Origin: Nocardiopsis sp. CC223A
GTDB taxonomy: Bacteria; Actinomycetota; Actinomycetes; Streptosporangiales; Streptosporangiaceae
DNA length: 64,000 nucleotides
Assembly: GCF_030766825.1 (NCBI RefSeq)
Contig: NZ_JASFDV010000020.1
Coordinates: 25,638-89,637, forward strand
Reading direction: 5' to 3'
The position numbers and the translations under genes were made by a program. Shown one piece after another: positions 51,551-59,823 of this stretch. The notes below the pieces were generated by a model. It searched no databases. It saw nothing but the letters and a program-made list of their open reading frames with translations, and was not told the DNA's origin. The stretch's first letter is position 1, and the number at the start of each line of letters is the position of its first letter.

Positions 51551-51928
51551 TCAGGGGTGCCGGGCCTTGTGCCAGGGGGTGGGCAGGGCGCCGCCCCGGC
51601 ACAGGTGGGCGTGGAGGATGCCGAAGGTGTGGTCGGCGTGGCGCAGGGCGGCGACCGGGTCGGCGCCGGGTTCCTTGATGTCGCGCAGGGCGGAGGAGAG
51701 GGCGTCGAAGAGTTCGTCGGCGCGTTCCTGCTGGGCCGGGGTGGGGGGTCGCCTGCGGCGGGGGCCGCCGGGTCCGGTGCGGGACATGTCGTGGTTCCCT
51801 TCTGCGGTCGGTCGGTGTGTGCGGGTACGTCGTGGGAGCGGGGGCCGTTCGGCCGGTCGCGGTGCCGGGACCGGGCGGGCGCGTGGCGCGGTGAGCCGGG
51901 CGAACTCGGCGAAGGTCAGGGGGTTCAC
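51551..51928 (-). CDS. Hypothetical protein (125 aa)
   Basis: GTG 51928 overlaps the stop of the upstream gene (GTGA). The protein begins with NPLTFAEFARLTAPR, a Pro/Arg-rich linker, and a helical C-terminal part QQERADELFDALSSALRDIK and HADHTFGILHAHLCRGG. An alternative start at ATG 51787 (AGAAGGGAA upstream) would give only the 78-aa C-terminal part. It is likely co-transcribed with the 90-aa gene upstream. Next to XRE/DUF397 genes, where such small partners are common. Confidence 0.6.
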   Translation of the reverse strand: MNPLTFAEFARLTAPRARPVPAPRPAERPPLPRRTRTHRPTAEGNHDMSRTGPGGPRRRRPPTPAQQERADELFDALSSALRDIKEPGADPVAALRHADHTFGILHAHLCRGGALPTPWHKARHP

Positions 51929-52197
51929 AGTCGTCCCAGGAGTTCGGTGACGAGGTCGCGGGCCAGGGTGTCCTCGTCGCCGGAGCGGGCGACCGGGACG
52001 GTGGTGTGGGGTTCGCCGGGCATGGGCCGCCACCATCGGTGGTCGGTGTGGCGGACGGTCACCCGGCGTCCCGCGTATTCGGCGTGGACGGAGCCGGGGA
52101 GGTCGCCGTCCCTCGCGGCGATCCCGCGCCGTCGCAGCGCGGAGTGGAGGGCGAGGACGGCTTCCTCGTGGAGTTCGGAAGAGGGTGCGGGTGGCAT
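51925..52197 (-). CDS. Hypothetical protein (90 aa)
   Basis: ATG 52197 has AGGAG 7 bp upstream. The sequence (SELHEEAVLALHSALRRRG, YAGRRVTVRHTDHRWWRPMP, then EDTLARDLVTELLGRL) has the look of the small partners that accompany DUF5753 regulators. It is divergent from the XRE gene at 52359; the 161-bp gap contains both promoters. Function unknown. Confidence 0.65.
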   Translation of the reverse strand: MPPAPSSELHEEAVLALHSALRRRGIAARDGDLPGSVHAEYAGRRVTVRHTDHRWWRPMPGEPHTTVPVARSGDEDTLARDLVTELLGRL

Positions 52198-52358
52198 GTG
52201 GCGGCTCCTGGCACATGGTGAACTCGGGTACGCCTGAAGTGTCCGCCGCTGGAAAGTGCCAGGTAAAGGGGCTTGTTCGCTCGTCGGCGAGGTTCCGGTG
52301 ACTTCGGAATTTCGCGGAATCGCTCCGGTGGGAGCGGAGGATGTGCTCTCCTGGACGT

Positions 52359-53171
52359 ATGCCCCCTGTACCGAAGCAAGTCCTGCTGCGTTACGGCCGT
52401 GAGGTGGCACGTCTGCGCACCGAGGCGGAGTTGACGCAGACCGCGCTGGCCAATCGTGTCCAGAGCAGCAAAAGCCAGATATCGGATGTGGAGCGCGGGA
52501 AGGCGCCGCCGTCGCCGACGCTTCGAAAAGCGCTGGACGAGTCGATCGGTTTCGGGAGACTCTCGCGCCTGTGGGAAGACCTGACCGGCAACAACCGTGC
52601 TCCCTGGTTGTCGGAGATCGCCACGGCGATTCAGGATGCGGAGGCCATATGGGAGTATCAGGCTTTGGCTTTGCCCAGCTATCTACAGATCGAGCGGTAT
52701 GCCGAGACGCTGATCCGTACGGCTCTGCCATGGCTCTCTCCGGATGAGCTGGAGAGAAGCGTGACCGAGCGTGTCACGCGCGCGGGGCATTTCGCGAACT
52801 CGCTGCGTCCGTTGCTGTGGCTGGTGCTGGATGAGACCTTGCTGCATCGCAGGTACGGGGGAGTGAAAGTCATCAGGGAGCAGCTCACCCACCTCGCTGA
52901 TCTGGCGGAGGGCGGGCGCATTACGCTACAGGTCATGCCAGCAGATCACCCCAGGCATCCCGGTAACTCAGGTTCCTTCCGGGTGATCACCATGCGAGAC
53001 TCCACGGAACTCGCTTACGTTGAGAGCGCTGTAGAAGGACGCATCCTGACCAGCGCGACGGTGGTTGCTCAGCGCAGGATGTTGCTGGGGACCCTGCAAG
53101 GGCTGGCATGGGATCCGGAGGCCTCTCTCCGGGCCGTCCGCGAAGAAGTGAAGAGGTTGGGCAGTGACTGA
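52359..53171 (+). CDS. XRE-family regulator with DUF5753 domain (second copy)
   Basis: The 270-aa protein has a helix-turn-helix (LRTEAELTQTALANRVQSSK, SQISDVERGKAPPS) and the DUF5753 region with LWLVLDETLLHRRYGGVK and ITLQVMPADHPRHPG. Codon use is less GC-biased than the genome (many TTG, TAT, AGA-adjacent codons), as for the copy at 11002. ATG 52359 has no Shine-Dalgarno sequence, so the mRNA may be leaderless. It overlaps its DUF397 partner. Confidence 0.88.
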   Translation: MPPVPKQVLLRYGREVARLRTEAELTQTALANRVQSSKSQISDVERGKAPPSPTLRKALDESIGFGRLSRLWEDLTGNNRAPWLSEIATAIQDAEAIWEYQALALPSYLQIERYAETLIRTALPWLSPDELERSVTERVTRAGHFANSLRPLLWLVLDETLLHRRYGGVKVIREQLTHLADLAEGGRITLQVMPADHPRHPGNSGSFRVITMRDSTELAYVESAVEGRILTSATVVAQRRMLLGTLQGLAWDPEASLRAVREEVKRLGSD

Positions 53172-53331
53172 GTGGCACAAGTCGAGTTACAGCGGTGGAA
53201 GCAACGACTGTGTGGAGGCGCGTGAGTTCGCCGCGGGCGCGAACGTCCGGGACACGCAGAACCGCGAGGCCGGGTACCTGACCTTCGACCGGGTGGAGTG
53301 GGCCGCTCTTGTCCGGGCCGTGAGCCGCTGA
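53164..53331 (+). CDS. DUF397 protein (55 aa)
   Basis: GTG 53164 overlaps the XRE stop by 8 bp. The product, TEWHKSSYSGGSNDCVEARE, then VRDTQNREAGYLTFDRVEWA, is a complete DUF397 domain (W-x-KSSYS, CVE, VRDTK-like, LTF, W). It is the partner of the preceding regulator. Confidence 0.88.
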   Translation: MTEWHKSSYSGGSNDCVEAREFAAGANVRDTQNREAGYLTFDRVEWAALVRAVSR

Positions 53332-53522
53332 CCTTTCCGGTTCCCCCTTCGACCCTCCGCGTTCGCGCGGGGGGTTTCCTCGTGCTCCACCCGGGGGCCG
53401 GGTCCCCGCCTCCGATCAGGGCGGGCGCGGGTCCCCACCTCGCACGTGCGTGTTCTGTTCCTCGATGGGAAACACGGTGTACAAGTAGGTCGAAGCTGTC
53501 AAAGAACGCGAAAGGTATATCC

Positions 53523-53690
53523 ATGGACGAATGGCGCAAGAGCACCTACAGCAACTGTGAGGGCAACTGCGTGGAGGTCCGGGAGACCCCCAGGACCACG
53601 GACGTCCGGGACACGCGGCACCGCGAGGCAGGCCACCTCTCCTTCGCCCCCGGCGAATGGTCCGCGCTCCTGCGCTCGCTGACCCGCTGA
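53523..53690 (+). CDS. Second DUF397 protein (55 aa), separate transcription unit
   Basis: ATG 53523 is preceded by AAAGGT. The product, MDEWRKSTYSNCEGNCVEVR, then VRDTRHREAGHLSFAPGEWS, is about 55% identical to the DUF397 protein 190 bp upstream, so it arose by local duplication. The gap 53332-53522 is AT-rich near its end (TTGTTCTC, GTGTACAAGTAG) and probably carries an own promoter. Confidence 0.85.
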   Translation: MDEWRKSTYSNCEGNCVEVRETPRTTDVRDTRHREAGHLSFAPGEWSALLRSLTR

Positions 53691-53750
53691 CCCGCGAGGG
53701 GACCGCGGTCGCGCCGACGACGGCCTCCGTCGGCGCGACCGCCCCGGCGG

Positions 53751-54791
53751 CTACATGGCGCCGGTCCGGGCGTCGCGCCACAGGTCGACGCCGCCGTCGA
53801 TCGCGTGCTCGTCGATCGCCGCCAGCTCCTGGTCGGTGAACTCCAGGTTCCCCAGCGCCGCCACGTTCTGCTCCAGCTGCGCCACCGACGACGCCCCGAT
53901 GACCAGCGACGTCACGCGCGGGTCGCGCAGCGCCCAGGCCAGCGCCAACTGCGCCAGGGTCTGTCCGCGCTTCTCGGCGATGTCGTTGAGCGCGCGCAGG
54001 TGTCCCAGCGTCTCCTGGGACAGCCATCCGGTGTCGAAGGACTTGTCCTGGGTGGCCCGGGAGCCCTCCGGGACCCCGTCCAGGTACCGGCCGGTGAGCA
54101 GCCCCTGGGCGAGCGCGGTGAACCCGATGACGCCCACGCCGAGTTCGCCGACGGTGTCGAGCAGCCCCTCCGTCTCGATCCATCGGTTGAGCATCGAGTA
54201 GGAGGGCTGGTGGATGAGCAGCGGTGTCCCCAGTTCGTGCAGGATCTCGTACGCCCGCCGGGTGCGTTCGGCGTCGTAGGAGGAGATGCCCACGTACAGG
54301 GCCTTGCCCTGGCGCACGGCGGTGTCCAGCGCCCCCATGGTCTCCTCCAGCGGCGTGGAGGCGTCCAGGCGGTGGGAGTAGAAGATGTCGACGTAGTCCA
54401 GGCCCATGCGCTTCAGTGACTGGTCCAGGGAGGCCAGCACGTACTTGCGGGACCCGCCGCCCTGCCCGTAGGGGCCCGGCCACATGTCCCAGCCGGCCTT
54501 GGTGGAGATCACCATCTCGTCGCGGTAGGGGGCGAAGTCCTCGCGCATGAGGCGGCCGAAGTTGATCTCGGCGGCGCCGTAGGGCGGACCGTAGTTGTTG
54601 GCCAGGTCGTGGTGGGTGATGCCCAGGTCGAAGGCGCGGCGGGCGATGTCCCGCTGGGTCTCGAAGGGGCGGTCGTCGCCGAAGTTGTGCCAGTACCCCA
54701 GGGAGAGCACGGGCAGGTCCAGGCCGGAGCGGCCGGTGCGACGGTAGAGCATGGTCCCGTCGTAGCGTTCGGGTGCGGCGACGTAGGTCAT
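53751..54791 (-). CDS. Aldo/keto reductase (YghZ/Gpr-like)
   Basis: The 346-aa (alpha/beta)8-barrel enzyme has Asp in AFDLGITHHDLANNYGPPYG (with Asn-Tyr catalytic region), Lys in VISTKAGWDMWPGPYGQGGG, His in DIFYSHRLD and the NADPH site VTSLVIGASSVAQLEQNVAAL. The GYGPPxG pattern and length match L-glyceraldehyde-3-phosphate/methylglyoxal reductases and Kv-beta-like proteins. ATG 54791 fits the family start. Stand-alone gene. Confidence 0.92.
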   Translation of the reverse strand: MTYVAAPERYDGTMLYRRTGRSGLDLPVLSLGYWHNFGDDRPFETQRDIARRAFDLGITHHDLANNYGPPYGAAEINFGRLMREDFAPYRDEMVISTKAGWDMWPGPYGQGGGSRKYVLASLDQSLKRMGLDYVDIFYSHRLDASTPLEETMGALDTAVRQGKALYVGISSYDAERTRRAYEILHELGTPLLIHQPSYSMLNRWIETEGLLDTVGELGVGVIGFTALAQGLLTGRYLDGVPEGSRATQDKSFDTGWLSQETLGHLRALNDIAEKRGQTLAQLALAWALRDPRVTSLVIGASSVAQLEQNVAALGNLEFTDQELAAIDEHAIDGGVDLWRDARTGAM

Positions 54792-54946
54792 CGTGCGGGC
54801 TTTCTCGTGCGGCTGGTGTGGCCGGTGCGCCCGGTGGGGGCGGCGGGTCGGCCGGTGAGACGGTCCCACTCTGCTCCGGTCCGCGCCGGTTGTCCAACAG
54901 GTGCGAGCCGGAGCAGGGGGTGCGTTCCGAGGGGTCTCGCCGGTGC

Positions 54947-55375
54947 TCAGCGGGGCGGGACCGCCTGGGGGTAGCCGAGTTCGGTCAGTGCCCGGCGCAG
55001 CCGGTCGGCGACCTCGTCCAGGGCCGCCTCGTCCTTCTCCACGGGCAGGTCCGACACGTCGAGGTCGCCCAGTTCCCAGATCGGTGAGACGTGGATGTGC
55101 AGGTGGGGGACTTCCAGTCCGGCGATGAGCAGGCCTGCGCGGGGGGCGTCCCAGGCTTTCTTCACGCCCTGGCCGATGGCCTGGGCCACGTCCGTGCAGT
55201 GGGCCAGCAGGCCCGGGTCGGCGGTGGTCCAGTCGTCGACCTCCGCGCGCGGTACGACGAGGGTGTGTCCGGGGCGCAGGGGCGCGATGGTGAGGAACGC
55301 GACGGCGACCGGGTCCTCCCAGACGAAGCGGCCCGGCAGTTCGCGGTCGATGATGCGGGTGAACAGGGTCGGCAT
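54947..55375 (-). CDS. HIT-family nucleotide hydrolase
   Basis: The 142-aa protein has the histidine triad HLHIHVSPIW in full form and the family start TLFTRIIDRELPGRFVWED, PLRPGHTLVVPRAEVDDW. HIT proteins hydrolyse or transfer nucleoside monophosphates (AMP-lysine, Ap4A type). ATG 55375 has GAAAGG 7 bp upstream. Confidence 0.92.
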   Translation of the reverse strand: MPTLFTRIIDRELPGRFVWEDPVAVAFLTIAPLRPGHTLVVPRAEVDDWTTADPGLLAHCTDVAQAIGQGVKKAWDAPRAGLLIAGLEVPHLHIHVSPIWELGDLDVSDLPVEKDEAALDEVADRLRRALTELGYPQAVPPR

Positions 55376-55511
55376 GGTCGGCCTTTCCGGAAGGTGGGTG
55401 CGGTCGCGGGGGAGGGGCTCCGGGGCCACGTTCTCACGTCCGGCCCGTATCCGGCTCACGTCCGGTCGGGCTGCGGGCCACGGGCTTGCGGTTCGCGGGC
55501 GGGGGCGCGGT

Positions 55512-56705
55512 TCAGCGGGCGGGTGCGGCGGAGGCGGTCAGGACCTCGTCCACGGCCCGCAGCTCGTCGAGCAGGCGCACCGACTCCACCAGGAGCACCC
55601 CGTAGGGGAGCGCGGGGTCGTCCAGCGGCGGGCCGCCGTCGCCGCGGCAGTGCGCCTCCAGTTCCTGTTCGGCGCGGTCGGTGCGTTCGACGGCCGCGTG
55701 GAACTCCTGGACCGGGGGGTTCCAGCTGGGGGAGCCGGTGTCCTCCCAGCCCTCCAGGACGTGCCAGGCGTCGGCGGCGGTCAGGAGCAGATCCGCGCAC
55801 CGCGCCATCATGGCGGGTCCGGTGTCCCCGTCGTCCGGGTCCGCGCGCGAGAGGCTTCGGGCGATGGAGGCGGCCTGGTGGGCGGCCCGTTCCAGGGCGT
55901 CGATGAGCCGGTCGTGGTCGCGGACGCGGAGCCTGTCGGTGTGCAGCAGGCGGCGCGGGTTGTAGAAGGTGCTCTCCTGGGCGGTGCCGGTGGCCTCGCG
56001 CGCCTGCCGGGCGCTGCGCAGGAGTTCGTCGGTGCGTGCACCCCACCGCTGTGCGGTGTCGGGGTCGGGTCGGCCCTCGTGCATGGCCTCGCCCATGTCC
56101 TGGCACAGGCGGCGCAGTCCGCCCGCGAGGGAGGCGACGGCCGCGGCGGCGCCGCGCAGGCGCAGCGGCGGTAGCAGGAGGAGGTTGACGGCCACCCCGA
56201 TGGCGGCTCCGACGAGGACGACGGCGAAGATCTCGGCGGCCTGGGCGACCACTTCTTGGGCCCCGTTGAGGGACACGAAGACGGAGAAGGCGAAGAACGC
56301 GGCCGTGGCGACCTGGGTCCCCTGGTCGCCGAGGCGGCGCCAGCGGCCGATCAGCAGGGCCGCCAGCGCCGCCAGGGCGAAGACCGCGTACCCCGGGCCC
56401 GCCAGGATCGCCAGGACGGTGGTCAGGGCGATGCCCAGCAGGACCGCGCCGAGCATGCGCAGCGAGCGCAGCAGGGAGCGGTAGAGGGTGGTCTCGATCA
56501 TCATCAGGGCGGCGAACGGTGCGAACGCGGGTGTCGTCGCCTTGATGAGGCCGAAGGAGACCAGCCAGGCCAGGGTGGCGGCCAGGGCCGCCTTGAGGAT
56601 CACCAGGGCGGTGTCGCGCTCCTGTGTGCCGGGGGTCAGGATCCGTCGGGTCCGGCGGGCGGCGCGGGCCGGGAGCCGTTCGGTCCGGCGGGCGGCGCGG
56701 GTCAC
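55512..56705 (-). CDS. FUSC/aromatic-acid-exporter family membrane protein
   Basis: The 397-aa protein has six hydrophobic helices in residues 35-190 (ILKAALAATLAWLVSFGLIK, FAPFAALMMIETTLYRSLLR, AVLLGIALTTVLAILAGPGY, FALAALAALLIG, FFAFSVFVSL, IFAVVLVGAAIGVAVNLLLL). A ~200-residue helical cytoplasmic domain follows, as in FUSC/ArAE exporters. GTG 56705 starts the gene 12 bp after the sigma-factor stop, so the two are probably co-transcribed, making it a stress-linked exporter. Confidence 0.85.
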   Translation of the reverse strand: MTRAARRTERLPARAARRTRRILTPGTQERDTALVILKAALAATLAWLVSFGLIKATTPAFAPFAALMMIETTLYRSLLRSLRMLGAVLLGIALTTVLAILAGPGYAVFALAALAALLIGRWRRLGDQGTQVATAAFFAFSVFVSLNGAQEVVAQAAEIFAVVLVGAAIGVAVNLLLLPPLRLRGAAAAVASLAGGLRRLCQDMGEAMHEGRPDPDTAQRWGARTDELLRSARQAREATGTAQESTFYNPRRLLHTDRLRVRDHDRLIDALERAAHQAASIARSLSRADPDDGDTGPAMMARCADLLLTAADAWHVLEGWEDTGSPSWNPPVQEFHAAVERTDRAEQELEAHCRGDGGPPLDDPALPYGVLLVESVRLLDELRAVDEVLTASAAPAR

Positions 56706-56717
56706 CTGTGTCCCTTT

Positions 56718-57530
56718 TCAGTTCGTGGTGTCCTCGCGGTCCACCCGTTCCTTGAGTTTGTCCAGGGTGGCGGCCAGGAGCCGGGAGACGTGCATCTGGG
56801 AGCAGCCGATCTCCTCGGCGATCTGCGCCTGGGTGAGGTCCTCGAAGAAGCGCAGCCGGAGCAGGACGCGTTCGCGGTCGTCCAGGCAGCACATGGCCGG
56901 GCGCAGGGACTCGCGTTCCAGTACGAGTTCGTAGGAGTCGTCCTCGCCGCCGATCCTCTCCTCCAGGGTGGGGCTGTTCTCCTCGTCGCGGTGGTCGGGC
57001 AGGTCCAGGGACAGGGTGCTGTAGGCCTCGGAGGCCTGGAGGAGTTCCTCGACCTCGGCCCGGGGCAGGCCCATCTCGCGGGCGAGTTCGTCGGTGCGGG
57101 GTTCGCGGGCGTGGCGCTGCTGGAACTCGACGCTGACGCGGTGGAGGCGGCCGCGCCGTTCCTGGTGGCGGCGGGGGACGCGGATCGCCCAGGTGTGGTC
57201 GCGGAAGTGTCGTTTGATCTCGCCGGTGACGGTGGGCAGCAGGTAGGAGATGAACTTCTTGCCCCGGTCGGGGTTGTAGCCGTGGACGGCCTTGACCAGG
57301 CCCAGGTGGGCGGTCTGGCGCAGGTCCTCGTAGGGTTCGCCGCGTCCGCTGTAGTGGCGGGCGATGCGGTACAGCAGGGGCCGGTACAGCTCCAGGACCT
57401 CCTCCTGGATCCGGAGCGCCTCCGGAGTGTCCGGGAGCAGGGTGCGCAGCTCTTCCAGGAGTTCTTCTGCCGAGCGCCCGTCGACTTCTTCTTCCTTCAC
57501 GTCGACGGTGGGGCCGGTCTCGATGGACAT
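56718..57530 (-). CDS. SigB/SigF-type stress or sporulation sigma factor
   Basis: The 270-aa protein has region 2 (LYRIARHYSGRGEPYEDLRQ, AVHGYNPDRGKKFISYLLPT, VTGEIKRHFRDHTWAIRVPR), region 3 (HAREPRTDELAREMGLPRAE) and region 4 (LRLRFFEDLTQAQIAEEIGC, SQMHVSRLL). This is the SigB/F/G group of actinomycetes. GGAGG is 5 bp before ATG 57530. No anti-sigma gene (RsbW-like) lies next to it. A SigB-like promoter precedes the neighbouring CBS gene. Confidence 0.93.
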   Translation of the reverse strand: MSIETGPTVDVKEEEVDGRSAEELLEELRTLLPDTPEALRIQEEVLELYRPLLYRIARHYSGRGEPYEDLRQTAHLGLVKAVHGYNPDRGKKFISYLLPTVTGEIKRHFRDHTWAIRVPRRHQERRGRLHRVSVEFQQRHAREPRTDELAREMGLPRAEVEELLQASEAYSTLSLDLPDHRDEENSPTLEERIGGEDDSYELVLERESLRPAMCCLDDRERVLLRLRFFEDLTQAQIAEEIGCSQMHVSRLLAATLDKLKERVDREDTTN

Positions 57531-58114
57531 GCCTTCCTCCGCGTGAACGGGAGTGGTGCTCGCGGTGCGGTCCGCGGTCGGCGGGTGCCGGTGCGGTGTC
57601 CGCTGCCTTGTCGGTGTGCCGGTCGGTGTGCCGGTCGGTGGCCCCACGTGCTCGTGTGGGTCGTGGCGGGCGGGTCGGACACCGCGTTCACCCGGTGCCG
57701 TCGGGGTGGTCTCGTGGGGTGACCTCGGGGCCTATGTGCCCACTGGGACGGCGGCTAACATTTCGGTCTCTTCTTTTTTGGAGAGTTGACCCCGGCATGG
57801 GGTCTGTGAGTTCGGCGGTTCGGGGGGCGCTCAGGGGGCTGCGGCGGGTGGCGGTGACCGTCCGGGGGCGGGTGCGGTGGGGGCGCGGTGCCCTGCGGCC
57901 GGGGGGCGGGGCGGCCCGGGGGTCGGCGTACCGCCGGGGGAGGTGCGGTACCGGGAGGGGCCCGCGGGCATCGGGTGCCCGCGGCGCGGGCGGGTCGGTG
58001 GCGGGGCCGTCCGGTCCCGGTGAGCGGATCACCGGGACCGGGTGCGCACCGGCCGGTGCACCGCCGTCCGGTCCCCCGTGAGCGGACGGCGGGCGCCCGG
58101 CGCGGGGCGCCGTG
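57531..58114. other. 584 bp intergenic with short repeats, no supported gene
   Basis: This must contain the sigma-factor promoter on the minus strand. It includes a tandem GTGTGCCGGTCG repeat (57613-57640) and an AT-rich patch (TTCTTTTTTGG, about 57767-57781). A plus-strand frame from ATG 57797 (Arg/Gly-rich) has a GGAGAG site but no protein-like composition, so I leave it out. Confidence 0.5.
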
Positions 58115-58537
58115 TCACCGGTTGGGCGCCGCGGCGCTGACGTCGGCCAGGGCCGAGTTCCGGTCGATGGCCTGGGCCAGGTCGCCCATGGTCACGACGC
58201 CCACGACCCGGTCGCCGTCCACGACGGGGAGGCGGCGTACGGCGCCTTCGCGCATGGTGTTCACCGCGTCGCGGATGTCGCTCTGCGGTGGCACGGTGGC
58301 CACCTCGGAGCTGCAGATCTCGCCTGCGGTGTGGCCGGCGGGGTTCCCGTCCTCGGCCACGCACCGCACGACCAGGTCCCGGTCGGTGAGGATGCCCACC
58401 AGGTGGCCTTCCTCGGTCACCAGGACGTCGCCCAGGTCGGAGTCGCGCATGATCCGCGCGACCTCCTGCAAGGACGTGTCGGGCGAGACGGTGTGCACCT
58501 GGGTGGTCATGATGTCGGAGATGCTGTTGGTCGCCAT
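58115..58537 (-). CDS. CBS-domain protein (two CBS motifs)
   Basis: The 140-aa protein is a CBS pair: ISDIMTTQVHTVSPDTSLQE, VARIMRDSDLGDVLVTEEGH, LVGILTDRDLVVR, then TVPPQSDIRDAVNTMREGAV, RRLPVVDGDRVVGVVTMGDL. Such stand-alone pairs bind adenine nucleotides and belong to general-stress and hypoxia regulons in actinobacteria. A SigB-like promoter lies 50-73 bp upstream. Confidence 0.92.
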   Translation of the reverse strand: MATNSISDIMTTQVHTVSPDTSLQEVARIMRDSDLGDVLVTEEGHLVGILTDRDLVVRCVAEDGNPAGHTAGEICSSEVATVPPQSDIRDAVNTMREGAVRRLPVVDGDRVVGVVTMGDLAQAIDRNSALADVSAAAPNR

Positions 58538-58586
58538 TTCCGGTCCCCCTCCTCGGGTCGGAGCCAATGGGAGTGCACCTGGCCAC

Positions 58587-58610
58587 TAGCCCGCGCCGCA
58601 TCGCGTAAAC
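58587..58610 (-). promoter_or_regulatory. SigB-type promoter of the CBS gene
   Basis: On the minus strand GTTT (58610-58607), 14 bp, then GGGCTA (58592-58587) fits the actinobacterial SigB consensus GTTT-N14-16-GGGTA. The start codon is 50 bp further. The sigma factor gene is 1 kb away. Confidence 0.55.
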
Positions 58611-58809
58611 ACCGTCCTTCGGTGGTGCGCCGTCGCGGAGCGGCCCACGTTTAACGGCCCTTTCCGCAGGTAGTCGAGTACGTGCGGCGGGCTTGGGCCC
58701 GGTTGTCGGTCCGCGTGTCCGGGAGGAGGTCGGATCGCGTGCGTGTCCGCGGGCGGGGGTGGGGCGGCGCCCTTCCCGGCGGGGGTGCGGGGAGGGCGCC
58801 GGGTCGGGG

Positions 58810-59823
58810 TCAGGAGGTGTGTTCGCGCAGGTATTCGGCGAACTTCTCCAGGCCGTCGATGTTGCGGGGGCCGGAGATGCCCTCGTTGTAGTCGAGGATG
58901 AAGAAGTTCTCCTCCGCCACGGCGGGGACGTCGGCCAGGGCGGGCTGCTCCGTCAGGAACGCGATCTTGTCGTCGGCGGGCTGGTCGCCGTAGTCGAGGA
59001 TGATGATCACCTCCGGGTCGGCCTCCACGACGGCCTCCCAGCCGACCTGGGTCCAGCGTTCGTCCAGGTCGGCGAAGATGTTGCGTCCGCCCGCGAAGCG
59101 GATGATGTCGTTGGGCGGCACCTGGGAGCCGGCGGTGAACGCCTGGTCGGTGCCGGAGTCGTAGAGGAACACCGGGACCGGGTCGCCCTGGGGTGCCTGT
59201 TCCCGGACGGCCTCCACGCGCGCCCGGTAGTCGGCGACCACTTCCGCGGCCCGGTCCTGGACGCCGAAGATCGCCCCCAGGCGTTCCAGGTCGGTGTACA
59301 GGCCCTCGAACGGGGTGACGCTCTCGGGGTATCCGGGGTAGTTGAAGCACGACTCGGTGTGCATGAAGCTCTGGATGCCGAGCCCGTCGAGGATCTCGGG
59401 GGTGATGCCGCGTTGGTCGCTGAAGCCGGAGTTCCAGCCGGCGACCACGAAGTCGGCGTCGGCGTCCACGACGAGTTCGCGGTTGAGGAGGTCGTCGCTG
59501 AGGAATTCGACCTTCGCGTATTCGTCGGCCCAGGGGGATTCGGTGACCGGTGGGTTGGCGGGCGGCATGACGTATCCGTGGACGTGGTCGGTCAGGCCCA
59601 GGGCGAACATCTTGTCGGCGCTGCCGCCCTCGTAGACCACGGCGCGTTGCGGGGTGGTGTACTCGATCTCCTCGCCGCAGCGGTTCACGGTGACGGCCTC
59701 GGGGGCCGCGCCCGCCTGAGCGGGGTCCTGTTCGACCCGGGCGCCGCAGCCGGTGGCGGCCAGGGCGGCCAGGGCCATGGACGCTGCGGTCAAGGGGCGT
59801 AGGGGGAGGGGGAAGCGGTTCAC
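58810..59823 (-). CDS. FecB/BtuF-type metal-chelate-binding lipoprotein
   Basis: The 337-aa protein has a signal peptide and lipobox AATGCG (Cys26) and the helical-backbone binding fold: RAVVYEGGSADKMFALGLTD, DFVVAGWNSGF, EGLYTDLERLGAIFGVQDRA, and a C-terminal VIIILDYGDQPADDKIAFL. It binds a siderophore-, cobalamin- or zincophore-like ligand outside the cell. GTG 59823 overlaps the ATPase stop by 4 bp. The Zur-like box before the operon suggests zinc-limitation control and a metal-chelate ligand. Confidence 0.85.
   Translation of the reverse strand: MNRFPLPLRPLTAASMALAALAATGCGARVEQDPAQAGAAPEAVTVNRCGEEIEYTTPQRAVVYEGGSADKMFALGLTDHVHGYVMPPANPPVTESPWADEYAKVEFLSDDLLNRELVVDADADFVVAGWNSGFSDQRGITPEILDGLGIQSFMHTESCFNYPGYPESVTPFEGLYTDLERLGAIFGVQDRAAEVVADYRARVEAVREQAPQGDPVPVFLYDSGTDQAFTAGSQVPPNDIIRFAGGRNIFADLDERWTQVGWEAVVEADPEVIIILDYGDQPADDKIAFLTEQPALADVPAVAEENFFILDYNEGISGPRNIDGLEKFAEYLREHTS

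Noticed and set aside
57797..58081. Small plus-strand ORF with a GGAGAG site
   Set aside because: Arg/Gly/Ala-rich with no folded-protein composition; lies in a repeat-bearing intergenic region.
58649..58675. Second SigB-like promoter on the plus strand (GTTT ... GGTAG)
   Set aside because: No plus-strand gene follows, and the -10 is poor.
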